Source of the DNA: Flavobacterium sp. J372
Lineage (GTDB): Bacteria > Bacteroidota > Bacteroidia > Flavobacteriales > Flavobacteriaceae
Assembly (NCBI RefSeq): GCF_024699965.1
Contig: NZ_JAJOMZ010000004.1
Location: 1,486,001 to 1,550,000 of the forward strand
Reading direction: 5' to 3'
Length of the DNA stretch: 64,000 nucleotides
Shown one piece after another: positions 51,562-60,520 of the stretch. Both the position numbers and the translations under genes were made by a program. Under the pieces are notes generated by a model. It made no database searches. It had not been told where the DNA came from and saw only the letters and a program-made list of their open reading frames with translations. The stretch's first letter is position 1, and each line of letters opens with the position of its first letter.

Positions 51562-54500
51562 ATGAACAGCCATTTTAAGAAGAATCTTTTATTAAGCACT
51601 AGTGCATCAGTAATTATATTGATTATAAGCTCTGCGGCATCATTCTTAAGCATACGCGCTTTACTCAACAGCAATGACATGGTAGGCCATACCAATGATG
51701 TTATTTATGCGCTTAATATGGGCAACAGTGCTATGCTTGACACGCAGACTGCCGTAAGGGGTTACCTGCTTACAGGCCAGCAAATGCATGTAGACCAGTA
51801 CAAAACCGGTATGGCACGGGCAAATTATTATTATGACCAGGTGGCAAGCCTTACAGAAGATAACCCAACCCAGCAGCAAAATGTGAGGGAGCTGAAACGT
51901 GCTAAACAGGAATTCTATAATTATGTAAGCAGGCGTGTGGCGGCAAAGCAAATGGGTATTGCACCACACGCTGATTCAATTGCGCGTGGCACTATGCTGC
52001 TTGATGAGGTACGCAATGCTAAGCAAACGCTGGAAGAACAGGAACAGAAACTTTTGCAGGAGCGTACATCAGAATCTGCCAAATACGGCAACTACAGTAC
52101 TATGCTTATTATCATAGCGGCTATAATTGCCATCATAATAAGTATAATATTCTTTTTGCGAATCCTTAAAGATTATAATGAGCGGCTTAAGCTGCACCTT
52201 CAGTTACAGAAAAGTGAAGAAGACACCCGCAAGCGTATTGATGCCATAAGCAAAATTGCAGCACAGATTTCAAATGGTGATTATGACATAAGGGTTGATG
52301 ATACTGAGAGCGATGCACTGGGCGAAGTGGCAGTCTCACTTAATAATATGGCCGGTGCGCTTGACAGTTCATTTAAAACCCTGAGTGAAAAAGAGTGGCT
52401 CCAGACAGGTATTGCAGAGCTTAATACCGTTATGCTGGGTGAAAAATCTATTGAAGAGCTTACGGGGGACATTATTGAACATATCGCCGAATATACAGGC
52501 AGCAGCGCCGGTGTTCTTTACCTTAAAGAAGGCAATGGCCTGGTGGCTGAAGCAGGCTACAGCTATGCCATAGAAAGAGGGCGGGCGCAAATGCGCGATG
52601 GCGAAGGCCTTCCGGGTCAGGCAGCGGCATCAGGTAAGATTACTGAACTTAATGCTGGTAATGAAACTGAAATTAAGATTTCATATGCGCTGGGCGAAAT
52701 TGTACCTAAGCATATTATTGCTGTACCGCTGTTTACTGACAGGGTTACTGGTGTGGCAGAACTGGGGTCGTTAACACCATACACTGAACTTCAGAAAGAA
52801 TTCCTACGCCAGGCATCTAATAATATAGGTATTGCTATAGCTGCCGCCCAAAGCCGTAAACGTGTTCAGGAACTGCTTGAAGAAACACAGGCACAAAGCG
52901 AAGAGCTGCGTGTACAGCATAGTGAGCTTGAAAGCATGAATGCTGAACTGGAAACCCAGGCCGAAAAACTCCAGGCGAGTGAAGAAGAGCTGCGTGTACA
53001 GCAGGAAGAGCTGCAGCAAACTAATGAAGAGCTGGCCGAGCGCAGCGTGCTTCTTGAAGAGAAAAACCTTGAAATACAGAAAAAGAGTGAAGACCTGGAG
53101 ATTTCTACGCGTTATAAATCTGAGTTCCTCGCCAACATGTCTCACGAGCTGCGCACTCCGTTAAACTCTATATTACTATTGAGCAGGTTGTTGTCTGAAA
53201 ATAATGAGGATAATATGACGCCCGAGCAGGTGGAATTTGCTAAAGTAATACAGAGCTCTGGCAACGGACTATTAGGGCTGATAGACGAGATACTTGACCT
53301 GTCTAAAATCGAAGCCGGCAAAATGGACCTTGATCTGACAGAGGTTTCAGTTAACGACGTTACCGAAGGCATGAAGAACCTGTTTACGCAGGTGGCCAAA
53401 GAAAAAGGCATAACCTTCAACATTATTGCCGACAATGCACCTATGGTGATAAAAACCGATAAGATGCGCCTGGAGCAGATTCTGAAAAACCTGGTGAGTA
53501 ATGCCATCAAGTTTACGGCAGAAGGTTCGGTAACGCTTGAGGTGAAAAAGAGTTCATCAAATGATAAGATGGTTTCATTCGCCGTGCGTGACACAGGTAT
53601 TGGCATACCGCGCGAAAAGCAGCCGCTCATTTTTGAAGCCTTCCAGCAGGCAGATGGTTCTACCAAGCGCAAGTACGGCGGTACAGGCCTTGGGCTGTCT
53701 ATAAGCCGAGAGCTCGCCAAGCTGCTTAAAGGCGACATTAAGTTGTACAGCAACCCGGGCGAGGGCAGTGAGTTTACGCTAACCATCCCGGTAATTGCTT
53801 CGAATATAGGCATGCCTGCAGAAAATATCCAGGAAGAAACAGTGCTTCCGAAAGCTGAAGAAAAGCAGCCTGAAGAGGTGAAAAACAAATACCTGAGCCC
53901 TTCAATTCCTGAAGATGTGCCTGACGACCGTAATGAGATAAACGCAGGTGATAAGACCATACTTATTGTTGAGGATGATGTGAACTTTGCCAAATCATTG
54001 CTTGACTTTACCCGGAAACGTGGCTACAAAGGCGTAGTGACCGTTAGGGGAGATTACGCACTGAACCTTGCAGAAGCGTATAAACCTGTGGGTGTACTGC
54101 TTGATGTGCAGCTGCCTATGAAGAGCGGCTGGGAAGTTATGGAAGACCTGAAAGGAAACATTGCAACCAGGCATATACCGGTGCACATGATGTCATCTCA
54201 CAATGTGAAGCGCGAAAGCTTGCTAAAAGGTGCTATAAACTTCCTTGATAAGCCCGTGGCGTATGAAATGATGCCTGAGATATTCACACGGATCGAGCAT
54301 ATCATCAACAAAGAATCTCAGAAAGTGCTCATTTTTGAAGATAATCCTAAGCATGCGAAAGCGCTGGCGTATTTCCTTGAGAGTAATAATATCAATTCAG
54401 AAATCAAGAGTGAGATAGAGGAAGGGGTTGATGCGTTGAAGAAATCAGAGATTGACTGCGTAATACTGGACATGGGCATACCTGATAAGCAGGCCTATGA

Positions 54501-55125
54501 AATAATGGAGAACGTGAAGAAAGACCCTAACCTTGAGAAGGTTCCGGTTATTGTCTTCACAGGAAAAAGCCTCTCAATGAAAGAGGAGCTAAAGATTAAG
54601 AAGTATGCAGATTCGATAGTTGTGAAAACAGCCCACTCATACCAGCGCATGCTTGATGAGGTGTCACTATTCCTTCACCTTGTTGAAGAAGAAAAGAAGA
54701 ATGGCAAAGGCGCCAGCAAGCGTACCAGCCAGATGACCAATGTGCTGAACGAGAAAACAGTGCTTATTGTAGATGATGATGTGAGGAATATATTCTCGCT
54801 TACCAAAGCGCTTGAAATTGCCAATATGAAGGTGATAACAGCTATTGACGGAGAAGAAGCATTAAAAATGCTTAAGGAACATCCTGAAACTGATGTTGTG
54901 CTGCTGGATATGATGATGCCTAATATGGATGGTTACGAAACAGCCACACGTATACGTAAGGACTCCAAATTCCGCAATCTGCCTGTAATTGCAGTTACTG
55001 CCAAAGCTATGACCGGGGACCGCGAGAAATGCATTAATGCCGGTGCGAGCGACTATATCACTAAACCTGTAGATGTTGACCAGCTTATGTCGCTGCTGCG
55101 CGTATGGCTTTATGACAAGCAATAA
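51562..55125 (+). CDS. CHASE3-HAMP-GAF histidine kinase with three receiver domains
   Basis: A 1187-residue hybrid kinase. TM1 (about 10-30), a CHASE3 sensor (VIYALNMGNSAMLDTQTAVRGYLLTG), TM2 (about 180-200), HAMP, GAF (about 275-435), a coiled coil (EELRVQHSELESMNAELETQ), HisKA with FLANMSHELRTPLNSILLLS (His about 528), HATPase with LEQILKNLVSNAIKF and GGTGLGLSISRELAKLL, then receivers at about 798-915, 920-1040 and 1066-1185 with LLDVQLPMKSGW, VILDMGIPDKQ and LLDMMMPNMDG as their Asp segments. The second receiver lacks a clear conserved Lys environment (IVVKTAHS) and may be divergent. It is the largest sensor of the cluster. Confidence 0.93.
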   Translation: MNSHFKKNLLLSTSASVIILIISSAASFLSIRALLNSNDMVGHTNDVIYALNMGNSAMLDTQTAVRGYLLTGQQMHVDQYKTGMARANYYYDQVASLTEDNPTQQQNVRELKRAKQEFYNYVSRRVAAKQMGIAPHADSIARGTMLLDEVRNAKQTLEEQEQKLLQERTSESAKYGNYSTMLIIIAAIIAIIISIIFFLRILKDYNERLKLHLQLQKSEEDTRKRIDAISKIAAQISNGDYDIRVDDTESDALGEVAVSLNNMAGALDSSFKTLSEKEWLQTGIAELNTVMLGEKSIEELTGDIIEHIAEYTGSSAGVLYLKEGNGLVAEAGYSYAIERGRAQMRDGEGLPGQAAASGKITELNAGNETEIKISYALGEIVPKHIIAVPLFTDRVTGVAELGSLTPYTELQKEFLRQASNNIGIAIAAAQSRKRVQELLEETQAQSEELRVQHSELESMNAELETQAEKLQASEEELRVQQEELQQTNEELAERSVLLEEKNLEIQKKSEDLEISTRYKSEFLANMSHELRTPLNSILLLSRLLSENNEDNMTPEQVEFAKVIQSSGNGLLGLIDEILDLSKIEAGKMDLDLTEVSVNDVTEGMKNLFTQVAKEKGITFNIIADNAPMVIKTDKMRLEQILKNLVSNAIKFTAEGSVTLEVKKSSSNDKMVSFAVRDTGIGIPREKQPLIFEAFQQADGSTKRKYGGTGLGLSISRELAKLLKGDIKLYSNPGEGSEFTLTIPVIASNIGMPAENIQEETVLPKAEEKQPEEVKNKYLSPSIPEDVPDDRNEINAGDKTILIVEDDVNFAKSLLDFTRKRGYKGVVTVRGDYALNLAEAYKPVGVLLDVQLPMKSGWEVMEDLKGNIATRHIPVHMMSSHNVKRESLLKGAINFLDKPVAYEMMPEIFTRIEHIINKESQKVLIFEDNPKHAKALAYFLESNNINSEIKSEIEEGVDALKKSEIDCVILDMGIPDKQAYEIMENVKKDPNLEKVPVIVFTGKSLSMKEELKIKKYADSIVVKTAHSYQRMLDEVSLFLHLVEEEKKNGKGASKRTSQMTNVLNEKTVLIVDDDVRNIFSLTKALEIANMKVITAIDGEEALKMLKEHPETDVVLLDMMMPNMDGYETATRIRKDSKFRNLPVIAVTAKAMTGDREKCINAGASDYITKPVDVDQLMSLLRVWLYDKQ

Positions 55126-55129
55126 AACT

Positions 55130-55495
55130 ATGGAAAATAAAAAGATACTGATTATTGATGACGACCCGCGTAACATATTTGCCCTGACAGCAGTTTTAAA
55201 AGCGCGCGGTTTTGAATGCCTGTCGCGTACAGACGCCAGGGAAGCCATAGAATTGCTTAAAACAGACGAGTATGTTGATGCGGTGCTGATAGACATGATG
55301 ATGCCTGAAATGGACGGATATGAAGCCATACCGATTATTAAAGGCATATCAAAACGCAGGTCTACACCGGTAATTTCTGTAACGGCCCAGGCAATGGTGG
55401 GCGACCGCGAAAAATGCCTTGCCGCAGGTGCCGATGGCTATATATCTAAGCCTGTAGACGTAGATAAATTGCTTGAACTGATTAATACGCTGTAA
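55130..55495 (+). CDS. Single-domain response regulator
   Basis: A 121-residue receiver domain from ATG 55130: ILIIDDDPRNIFALTAVLKA, AVLIDMMMPEMDGYEA (Asp), PVISVTAQAM and DGYISKPVDVD (Lys). It closely resembles the third receiver of the kinase just upstream (DDDVRNIFSLTKALE and DYITKPVDVDQL), suggesting duplication. It starts four bases after the kinase stop and lies four bases before cheR. Confidence 0.94.
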   Translation: MENKKILIIDDDPRNIFALTAVLKARGFECLSRTDAREAIELLKTDEYVDAVLIDMMMPEMDGYEAIPIIKGISKRRSTPVISVTAQAMVGDREKCLAAGADGYISKPVDVDKLLELINTL

Positions 55496-55499
55496 GATT

Positions 55500-56309
55500 A
55501 TGCTGAGTGACCACCAGATGGAGATGTTTGTAAATGAGGTATATGAGGACTATGGTTACGACTTTGGCGGATACTCTAAAGCCTCGCTCAAGCGCAGGCT
55601 TGACCGTATTTATGACCTAGACGGCTATAGCCATTTCTCCCAGTTCCTGTTGCGTTTAAAAACTGACGAAGAGTATGTAAAGCGCGTGGTGGAAGAAATT
55701 ACGGTAAATGTAACTGAAATGTTTCGTGACCCCCAGTTTTACCGTACGCTGCGCAATGTTGTGCTGCCCGAGCTGGGCACCAAACCTTTCATACGTATAT
55801 GGCATGCCGGCTGCTCAACAGGTGAGGAGGTTTATTCTATGGCAATACTGCTTAAAGAAGCCAACCTGCTGCACAAGTCGCTGCTTTACGCCACAGACCT
55901 TAGCGCACAGGTGCTTGATACAGCGCGTAAAGGTGTTTTCCCGCTAAGGATGATGAAGCAGTACAGCGAGAATTATATGGCATCGGGCGGTAAGCAGGAT
56001 TTTTCAGATTATTATACGGCTAACTACGGCTATGCCAAATTTCCTGATGAGCTTATTGCCAAAATGGTTTTTTCACAGCACAATCTGGTATCAGACCGCT
56101 CTTTTAATGAATTTGACCTCATACTGTGCCGTAATGTGCTTATCTATTTTGATAAGCTTTTACAGGAACGGGTACTTCAGTTGTTTGATGAAAGCCTGTC
56201 GCCATTGGGTTACATTGCCCTTGGCACAAAAGAGACTATGAAGTTTTCGGCCGTACAAGGGCGCTACCAGCAATACAACCGCGAGAAAATATGGAAGAAA
56301 ATGCAGTAA
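55500..56309 (+). CDS. cheR: CheR-type protein-glutamate methyltransferase
   Basis: A 269-residue CheR: N-terminal all-helical domain (FVNEVYEDYGYDFGGYSKASLKRRLDRI), EITVNVTEMFRDPQFYRTLR, the SAM site IRIWHAGCSTGEEVYSMAILL, and FDLILCRNVLIYFDKLLQERVL. It would methylate glutamates of receptor-like helices. No methyl-accepting protein lies in the window and gliding bacteria often lack flagellar chemotaxis, so the coiled-coil regions of the neighbouring kinases are possible targets. It overlaps cheB by 19 bases. Confidence 0.95.
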   Translation: MLSDHQMEMFVNEVYEDYGYDFGGYSKASLKRRLDRIYDLDGYSHFSQFLLRLKTDEEYVKRVVEEITVNVTEMFRDPQFYRTLRNVVLPELGTKPFIRIWHAGCSTGEEVYSMAILLKEANLLHKSLLYATDLSAQVLDTARKGVFPLRMMKQYSENYMASGGKQDFSDYYTANYGYAKFPDELIAKMVFSQHNLVSDRSFNEFDLILCRNVLIYFDKLLQERVLQLFDESLSPLGYIALGTKETMKFSAVQGRYQQYNREKIWKKMQ

Positions 56310-56881
56310 GAAAAGATTGTAAGGTGATGATAATAGGCGGCTCTGCGGGCAGCCTTGAGGTTTTGCTGCAGGTAATACCAAAGCTTATCGATATAAAGCC
56401 ATTTGCCCTTATACTTGTATTGCACCGCAAAAGCAGTGAGGATAATACACTGGAAGAACTGATTGCTTTAAAGACAGCCTTACCCGTAAAGCCGGTTGAA
56501 GATAAAACGGCTTTGATACCGGGAAGTATATACATAGCCCCGGCAGATTATCACCTGCTGTTTGAGAAAGACTGCACTTTTGCGCTCGATATCAGTGAAA
56601 AAATACACTACAGCCGCCCCAGTATTGATGTAGCCTTTGAGTCGGCTGCAGAGGTTTTCGGCAAGACACTGGTAGCCATACTGCTATCAGGCGCCAATGC
56701 TGACGGTACCCGCGGACTCAAAGCTGTTAAAAGCCATGGAGGTATAGCAATTGTGCAGGACCCGGCCACGGCAGAAATGCCCTTTATGCCCCAAAGCGCC
56801 ATTGATGGTGGGGCTGCCGACAGAATTATGGATGTACAGCAAATCACAACATACATACAAAGTATTGCCCTGAAAGTTTAA
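56291..56881 (+). CDS. cheB: CheB-type methylesterase domain protein, no receiver
   Basis: A 196-residue CheB catalytic domain without the N-terminal receiver: VMIIGGSAGSLEVLLQVI (nucleophile Ser), LILVLHRKSSEDN (His), PGSIYIAPADYHLL and AILLSGANADGTRGLKAV (Asp). Family full-length CheB has a receiver, missing here; the separate receiver gene upstream may supply that control. Start at 56291 lies inside cheR, which fits coupling. nhaA follows after 19 bases. Confidence 0.93.
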   Translation: MEENAVRKDCKVMIIGGSAGSLEVLLQVIPKLIDIKPFALILVLHRKSSEDNTLEELIALKTALPVKPVEDKTALIPGSIYIAPADYHLLFEKDCTFALDISEKIHYSRPSIDVAFESAAEVFGKTLVAILLSGANADGTRGLKAVKSHGGIAIVQDPATAEMPFMPQSAIDGGAADRIMDVQQITTYIQSIALKV

Positions 56882-56900
56882 AAGCCTTATTTTTGCTGAT

Positions 56901-58097
56901 ATGGCAAAACTGATCAACCTTAAAATATTCCCGCGTTTTTTCCAGTCATCATCTGCAGGGGGCATATTGCTGCTATTTTGTGTGGCAATATCATTAGCTA
57001 TTGCAAACACAGGCCTGGCTGATGATTTTAATAATTTTTTAAACACACAGCTGGGCTTTGAAAGTGAAAGCATCCACCTGCGATACCCTATTCTACTCTG
57101 GATAAATGACGGCCTTATGGCTATCTTCTTCCTGCTGGTAGGGCTTGAAATTAAGCGTGAAATTGTAGAGGGAGAGCTGTCATCATTGCGCCAGGCTTCT
57201 TTGCCGGTGCTTGCAGCAATTGGCGGAGTTATGGTTCCTGCAGGTATTTATGCCATGTTCAATGCAGGCACACCCACAGGGTCGGGGTGGGGTATACCTA
57301 TGGCTACAGATATTGCTTTTGCGCTGGGCATCCTTTCCCTGTTGGGCAATAAAGTTCCGCCGGGGCTTAAGATATTTCTGGCAGCGCTTGCAATTGTTGA
57401 TGACCTTATGGCTATCCTCGTAATAGCTATATTTTATTCTTCTGAGCTTCATTTAAGCTATCTTGGTTATGCCGGTGCTGTTTTTGCGCTACAGCTTATC
57501 TTTAATAGGATTGGTGTTAAAAATATATTTTGCTATATAATACCGGGAATTTTTATGTGGTATTTTATACACCATTCGGGTATACATGCAACAATAGCTG
57601 GCGTACTTACAGCAATTACACTGCCTACAAATGAAGAAGAGTATGACTCACCGCTTGAAAAGCTGGAACACTTTCTTACACGTCCTGTAAACTTTATAAT
57701 TATGCCTATTTTTGCTATAGCCAATACCAATATCACGTTTGAAGCAGGTATGGTTGAAGGTCTTGCCACAACTATGGGGCTGGGTATAGTATTAGGCCTT
57801 TTCCTGGGTAAGCCCGCGGGTATATTTCTTATGTCATTTATTGCGGTAAAAAGCAGGGTATCACAACTACCTCTGCAAGCCAACTGGTGGCATGTACTCG
57901 GGCTTGGCCTGCTTGGCGGTATAGGCTTTACAATGTCAATTTTTATTGCCCTCCTTTCATTTAGTGACAGTGCACACCAAACAGAAGCTAAATTTGCAGT
58001 TTTAGTAGCCTCATTATTATCGGGTATTGCGGGTTATCTCCTGCTTAAAATGCGTTCAGGCAAGCATATTGTTACAGCGGTGCCTCCGCATGTATAA
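56901..58097 (+). CDS. nhaA: Na+/H+ antiporter NhaA
   Basis: A 398-residue antiporter with about 12 helices. The NhaA pattern is clear: INDGLMAIFFLLVGLEIKREIVEGELSS, GWGIPMATDIAFALGILSLLG and AIVDDLMAILVIAIFY (the two ion-binding Asp), GIGFTMSIFIALLSF. It removes Na+ in exchange for protons. It stands directly downstream of cheB, and may be part of the same transcript, linking the signalling cluster with salt or pH stress. Confidence 0.97.
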   Translation: MAKLINLKIFPRFFQSSSAGGILLLFCVAISLAIANTGLADDFNNFLNTQLGFESESIHLRYPILLWINDGLMAIFFLLVGLEIKREIVEGELSSLRQASLPVLAAIGGVMVPAGIYAMFNAGTPTGSGWGIPMATDIAFALGILSLLGNKVPPGLKIFLAALAIVDDLMAILVIAIFYSSELHLSYLGYAGAVFALQLIFNRIGVKNIFCYIIPGIFMWYFIHHSGIHATIAGVLTAITLPTNEEEYDSPLEKLEHFLTRPVNFIIMPIFAIANTNITFEAGMVEGLATTMGLGIVLGLFLGKPAGIFLMSFIAVKSRVSQLPLQANWWHVLGLGLLGGIGFTMSIFIALLSFSDSAHQTEAKFAVLVASLLSGIAGYLLLKMRSGKHIVTAVPPHV

Positions 58098-58100
58098 CAA

Positions 58101-59408
58101 TTATTCTACCTCATAAACACGGGCGTTCTTTACGTCAAGCCGTTGGTTTAGCCATTTGTTAAGCCTGGTTTTATCTTCGGGGCTAAGCGGCCTTGCAGCA
58201 CGGTACAAAACAGCGGTTACAGGTATGATACTGTCTTTTTGGTTGATCAGGTTTTGTTTTGATACCGTTACGGCTGTAATCTGCGGGAAAATTGCATTAG
58301 CCTCTTTCAGGAGTTTTTTATCATTAAGGCTGCCGGCCAGCTTTTGCTCAAGCTGCATGATTTTTACATCCTTTTCATTAAGCTCATTCTCAGTGCTTTT
58401 TACCTGTTTTAGTATGTCACCTTTAAGCGCATTCAGTCTGTCGGTAGAATCCTGCCGTATAATCAGTTCGGTACCTTTCAGGTATTTGTTTGTATTAAGC
58501 ACAGAGTCCAGTCGCTTTATCTCCGGCTGTGTAAAAAATTTTGACAGGAATGCCAGTTCAAGTGTTTTCTTTTTACGGGTAAATTCTGATTTTTTGTATA
58601 TCACCATATAGCCCTTTGCTGTAAACTCATTTTCAATAAAAATGTCGCTGTTCTTTTTAAATTGTTGTTCGCGGTATAATGAGTAAGCCAGGTAGGCGCT
58701 TGGTACCAGCATGGCAATGATAAGGATAGTGATTGATGTACGCACCCGTTTCTGAACGGTTTTATTCACCAGTTTTTTCGGAGGGTATTGCAGGTATTTT
58801 ATTATGATGAATGTCGCGATGCCTATAAAAACACAATTAATACAGTACAGGTAAAAAGCCCCGAGAAAATAAGTCCACTGGGCCGTAGCAATGCCATAAC
58901 CTGCTGTACACAGCGGCGGCATGAGCGCGGTGGCTATGGCAACACCCGGTATAGGGTTGCCCTTCTCACTTCTTGTAACGGCTATAGCCCCTACAATACC
59001 TCCAAAAAAAGCAATAAGTATGTCATAAATGTTTGGCGATGTACGTGCCAGCAGTTCACTCTGCACATCTTTAAAAGGGCTTGCAGCAAAATAGATTGCA
59101 GACACTGCCAGGCTTACAGCAGTAGCGTTAAGTAAGTTGCGCAGTGACCGTTTCAGCAGGTCAAAGTCGTATATTCCCAAGGCAAAACCGGCGCCCACAA
59201 TAGGACCCATGAGGGGCGATATAAGCATGGCGCCAATAATCACGGCGGTAGAGTTAACGTTTAGCCCGACTGATGCAACCAGGATAGCGCAAGCAAGAAT
59301 CCAGAGGTTGGCACCTTTAAAAGAAATACTTTTCTTTACGCTTTCAAGAGTTTTTTGTTTGTCATCTTCGCCTTCACGAAGATTTAGTATATCATAGAAT
59401 TTCTTCAC
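58101..59408 (-). CDS. DUF389 (TIGR00341-type) membrane protein
   Basis: A 435-residue protein: a helical membrane domain typical for DUF389 (GLNVNSTAVIIGAMLISPLMGPIVGAGFALGIYDFDLLKRSLRNL, GGIVGAIAVTRSEKGNPIPGVAIATALMPPLCTAGYGIA), then a long soluble C-terminal region with coiled coil (STENELNEKDVKIMQLEQKLAG). The family has unknown function. Its stop is three bases from that of nhaA on the other strand, with no terminator in between. Confidence 0.92.
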   Translation of the reverse strand: MKKFYDILNLREGEDDKQKTLESVKKSISFKGANLWILACAILVASVGLNVNSTAVIIGAMLISPLMGPIVGAGFALGIYDFDLLKRSLRNLLNATAVSLAVSAIYFAASPFKDVQSELLARTSPNIYDILIAFFGGIVGAIAVTRSEKGNPIPGVAIATALMPPLCTAGYGIATAQWTYFLGAFYLYCINCVFIGIATFIIIKYLQYPPKKLVNKTVQKRVRTSITILIIAMLVPSAYLAYSLYREQQFKKNSDIFIENEFTAKGYMVIYKKSEFTRKKKTLELAFLSKFFTQPEIKRLDSVLNTNKYLKGTELIIRQDSTDRLNALKGDILKQVKSTENELNEKDVKIMQLEQKLAGSLNDKKLLKEANAIFPQITAVTVSKQNLINQKDSIIPVTAVLYRAARPLSPEDKTRLNKWLNQRLDVKNARVYEVE

Positions 59409-59507
59409 AATGTTTGTATTTCGCAGCGGTAAGATAGCAACTTTTACTTACAAAAAATTTTAAACGTGAGTTAAAAACAGCCAAGTCAAAAATCTTTACT
59501 AAAAGTA

Positions 59508-59538
59508 TTTGTCAAATCGGAATTAATTATAAACTTTG
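59508..59538 (+). promoter_or_regulatory. Promoter of the membrane protein-wHTH unit
   Basis: TTTG (59508-59511), 19-base spacer, AAACTTTG (59531-59538; one mismatch to TAnnTTTG). The palindromic site overlaps the -7 box and the likely start point. Confidence 0.4.
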
Positions 59539-59554
59539 TATTTCAAAGTACTTT
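59533..59554. promoter_or_regulatory. Operator ACTTTG-N5-CAAAGTACTTT, copy 1
   Basis: ACTTTG (59533-59538), TATTT, CAAAGTACTTT (59544-59554). ACTTTG/CAAAGT are perfect inverted arms, and AAAGTACTTT is itself a palindrome, so three half-sites alternate. It ends five bases before ATG 59560. An identical arrangement lies at 60475-60496. Confidence 0.7.
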
Positions 59555-59559
59555 CGCTT

Positions 59560-60162
59560 ATGAAACAAGAGCAGGATTACATTCAGGATATAGCCGCCAT
59601 CCGCAATATGATGGAGCGGTCATCAAAATTCCTTTCACTGTCGGGCTGGTCGGGTGTTTTAGCCGGCGTCTATGCATTGATAGGGGCGGGGATAATTTAT
59701 TTTGGACTTGATGTGAAAAGTATCAATTTTTATTCGGAGACCACAACATTATATATTATATCTACAGCATTGGGTGTGCTTATTGCAGCAATTGGTACCG
59801 CAGTCGTTTTTTCGAAGAGAAAGGCTTCAGCAAATAATGCATCCATATGGAATTCGACTGCGAAAAAAATGATTATTTGCATGGCTGTGCCTTTAGTAAC
59901 CGGAGGGCTGTTTATACTTATCCTGCTGTTACATGGGCTTTTGGCCGCAATGCCAACCATATCATTGATATTTTATGGTCTTTCTTTGTACAATGCGGGT
60001 TTATATACATATAAAGAGATTCAGGCCTTGGGGATTATACAGATAGCACTTGGCCTTTTCGCCTTCTATTTTATTGATTACGGGCTCGTTTTCTGGGCAA
60101 TCGGCTTTGGAATTATGCACATCATTTACGGCGCTTATATCCACTTTAAATACGAAAGGTGA
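59560..60162 (+). CDS. Membrane protein of unknown function
   Basis: A 200-residue protein from ATG 59560 (MKQEQDYIQDIAAIRNMMERS) with six hydrophobic helices (LAGVYALIGAGIIYFG, LYIISTALGVLIAAIGTAVVF, IICMAVPLVTGGLFILILLL, IIQIALGLFAFYFID, VFWAIGFGIMHIIYGAYIHF). The short N-terminal helix is cytoplasmic. No family assigned. It overlaps the winged-helix gene by four bases (ATGA type junction), so the two are translated together and share the operator upstream. Confidence 0.82.
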   Translation: MKQEQDYIQDIAAIRNMMERSSKFLSLSGWSGVLAGVYALIGAGIIYFGLDVKSINFYSETTTLYIISTALGVLIAAIGTAVVFSKRKASANNASIWNSTAKKMIICMAVPLVTGGLFILILLLHGLLAAMPTISLIFYGLSLYNAGLYTYKEIQALGIIQIALGLFAFYFIDYGLVFWAIGFGIMHIIYGAYIHFKYER

Positions 60163-60458
60163 AAGTATCTGTAAACGATCTTCATAAAGCATTTGAGAGC
60201 CGCATAAGGCTCGGTATCATGTCAGCTCTGGCTGTTAATGACAGGCTCGATTTTAATGCCCTGAAGGAGCTTCTTGAGGTAACCGATGGTAACCTGGCAA
60301 GCCATACCAAAGCTTTAGAAAAGGAAGGATTTATAGGAGTAGAAAAGACGTTCATTGGGAAAAAGCCAAACACGAAATATTTTATGACGAAAGAAGGAAA
60401 ATCAGCATTTGAGCATCACCTCAAGGTGCTTGAGAGTTTAGTGAAATCACATAAATAA
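60159..60458 (+). CDS. Winged-helix transcriptional regulator (MarR/ArsR-like, HTH_34 type)
   Basis: A 99-residue DNA-binding domain: FESRIRLGIMSALAVNDRLDFNALKELLEVTDGNLASHTKALEKEGFIGVEKTF (helix-turn-helix) and GKKPNTKYFMTKEGKSAFEHHLKVLESL (wing). Such proteins pair with small membrane proteins in many Bacteroidota. GTG start at 60159. It is the best candidate to bind the ACTTTG-N5-CAAAGTACTTT sites before its own unit and before the next gene. Confidence 0.9.
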   Translation: MKVSVNDLHKAFESRIRLGIMSALAVNDRLDFNALKELLEVTDGNLASHTKALEKEGFIGVEKTFIGKKPNTKYFMTKEGKSAFEHHLKVLESLVKSHK

Positions 60459-60463
60459 ATTTT

Positions 60464-60498
60464 TTTGCACAAACACTTTGAACTGCAAAGTACTTTTA
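60464..60498 (+). promoter_or_regulatory. Promoter of the 60521 gene
   Basis: TTTG (60464-60467), 23-base spacer, TACTTTTA (60491-60498; one mismatch). The second operator lies within it. Confidence 0.5.
60475..60496. promoter_or_regulatory. Operator ACTTTG-N5-CAAAGTACTTT, copy 2
   Basis: ACTTTG (60475-60480), AACTG, CAAAGTACTTT (60486-60496); same arms, spacing and outer half-site as at 59533-59554, while the five-base centre differs. Confidence 0.7.
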
Positions 60499-60520
60499 AT
60501 GTTTAATTTAATAATAGATC

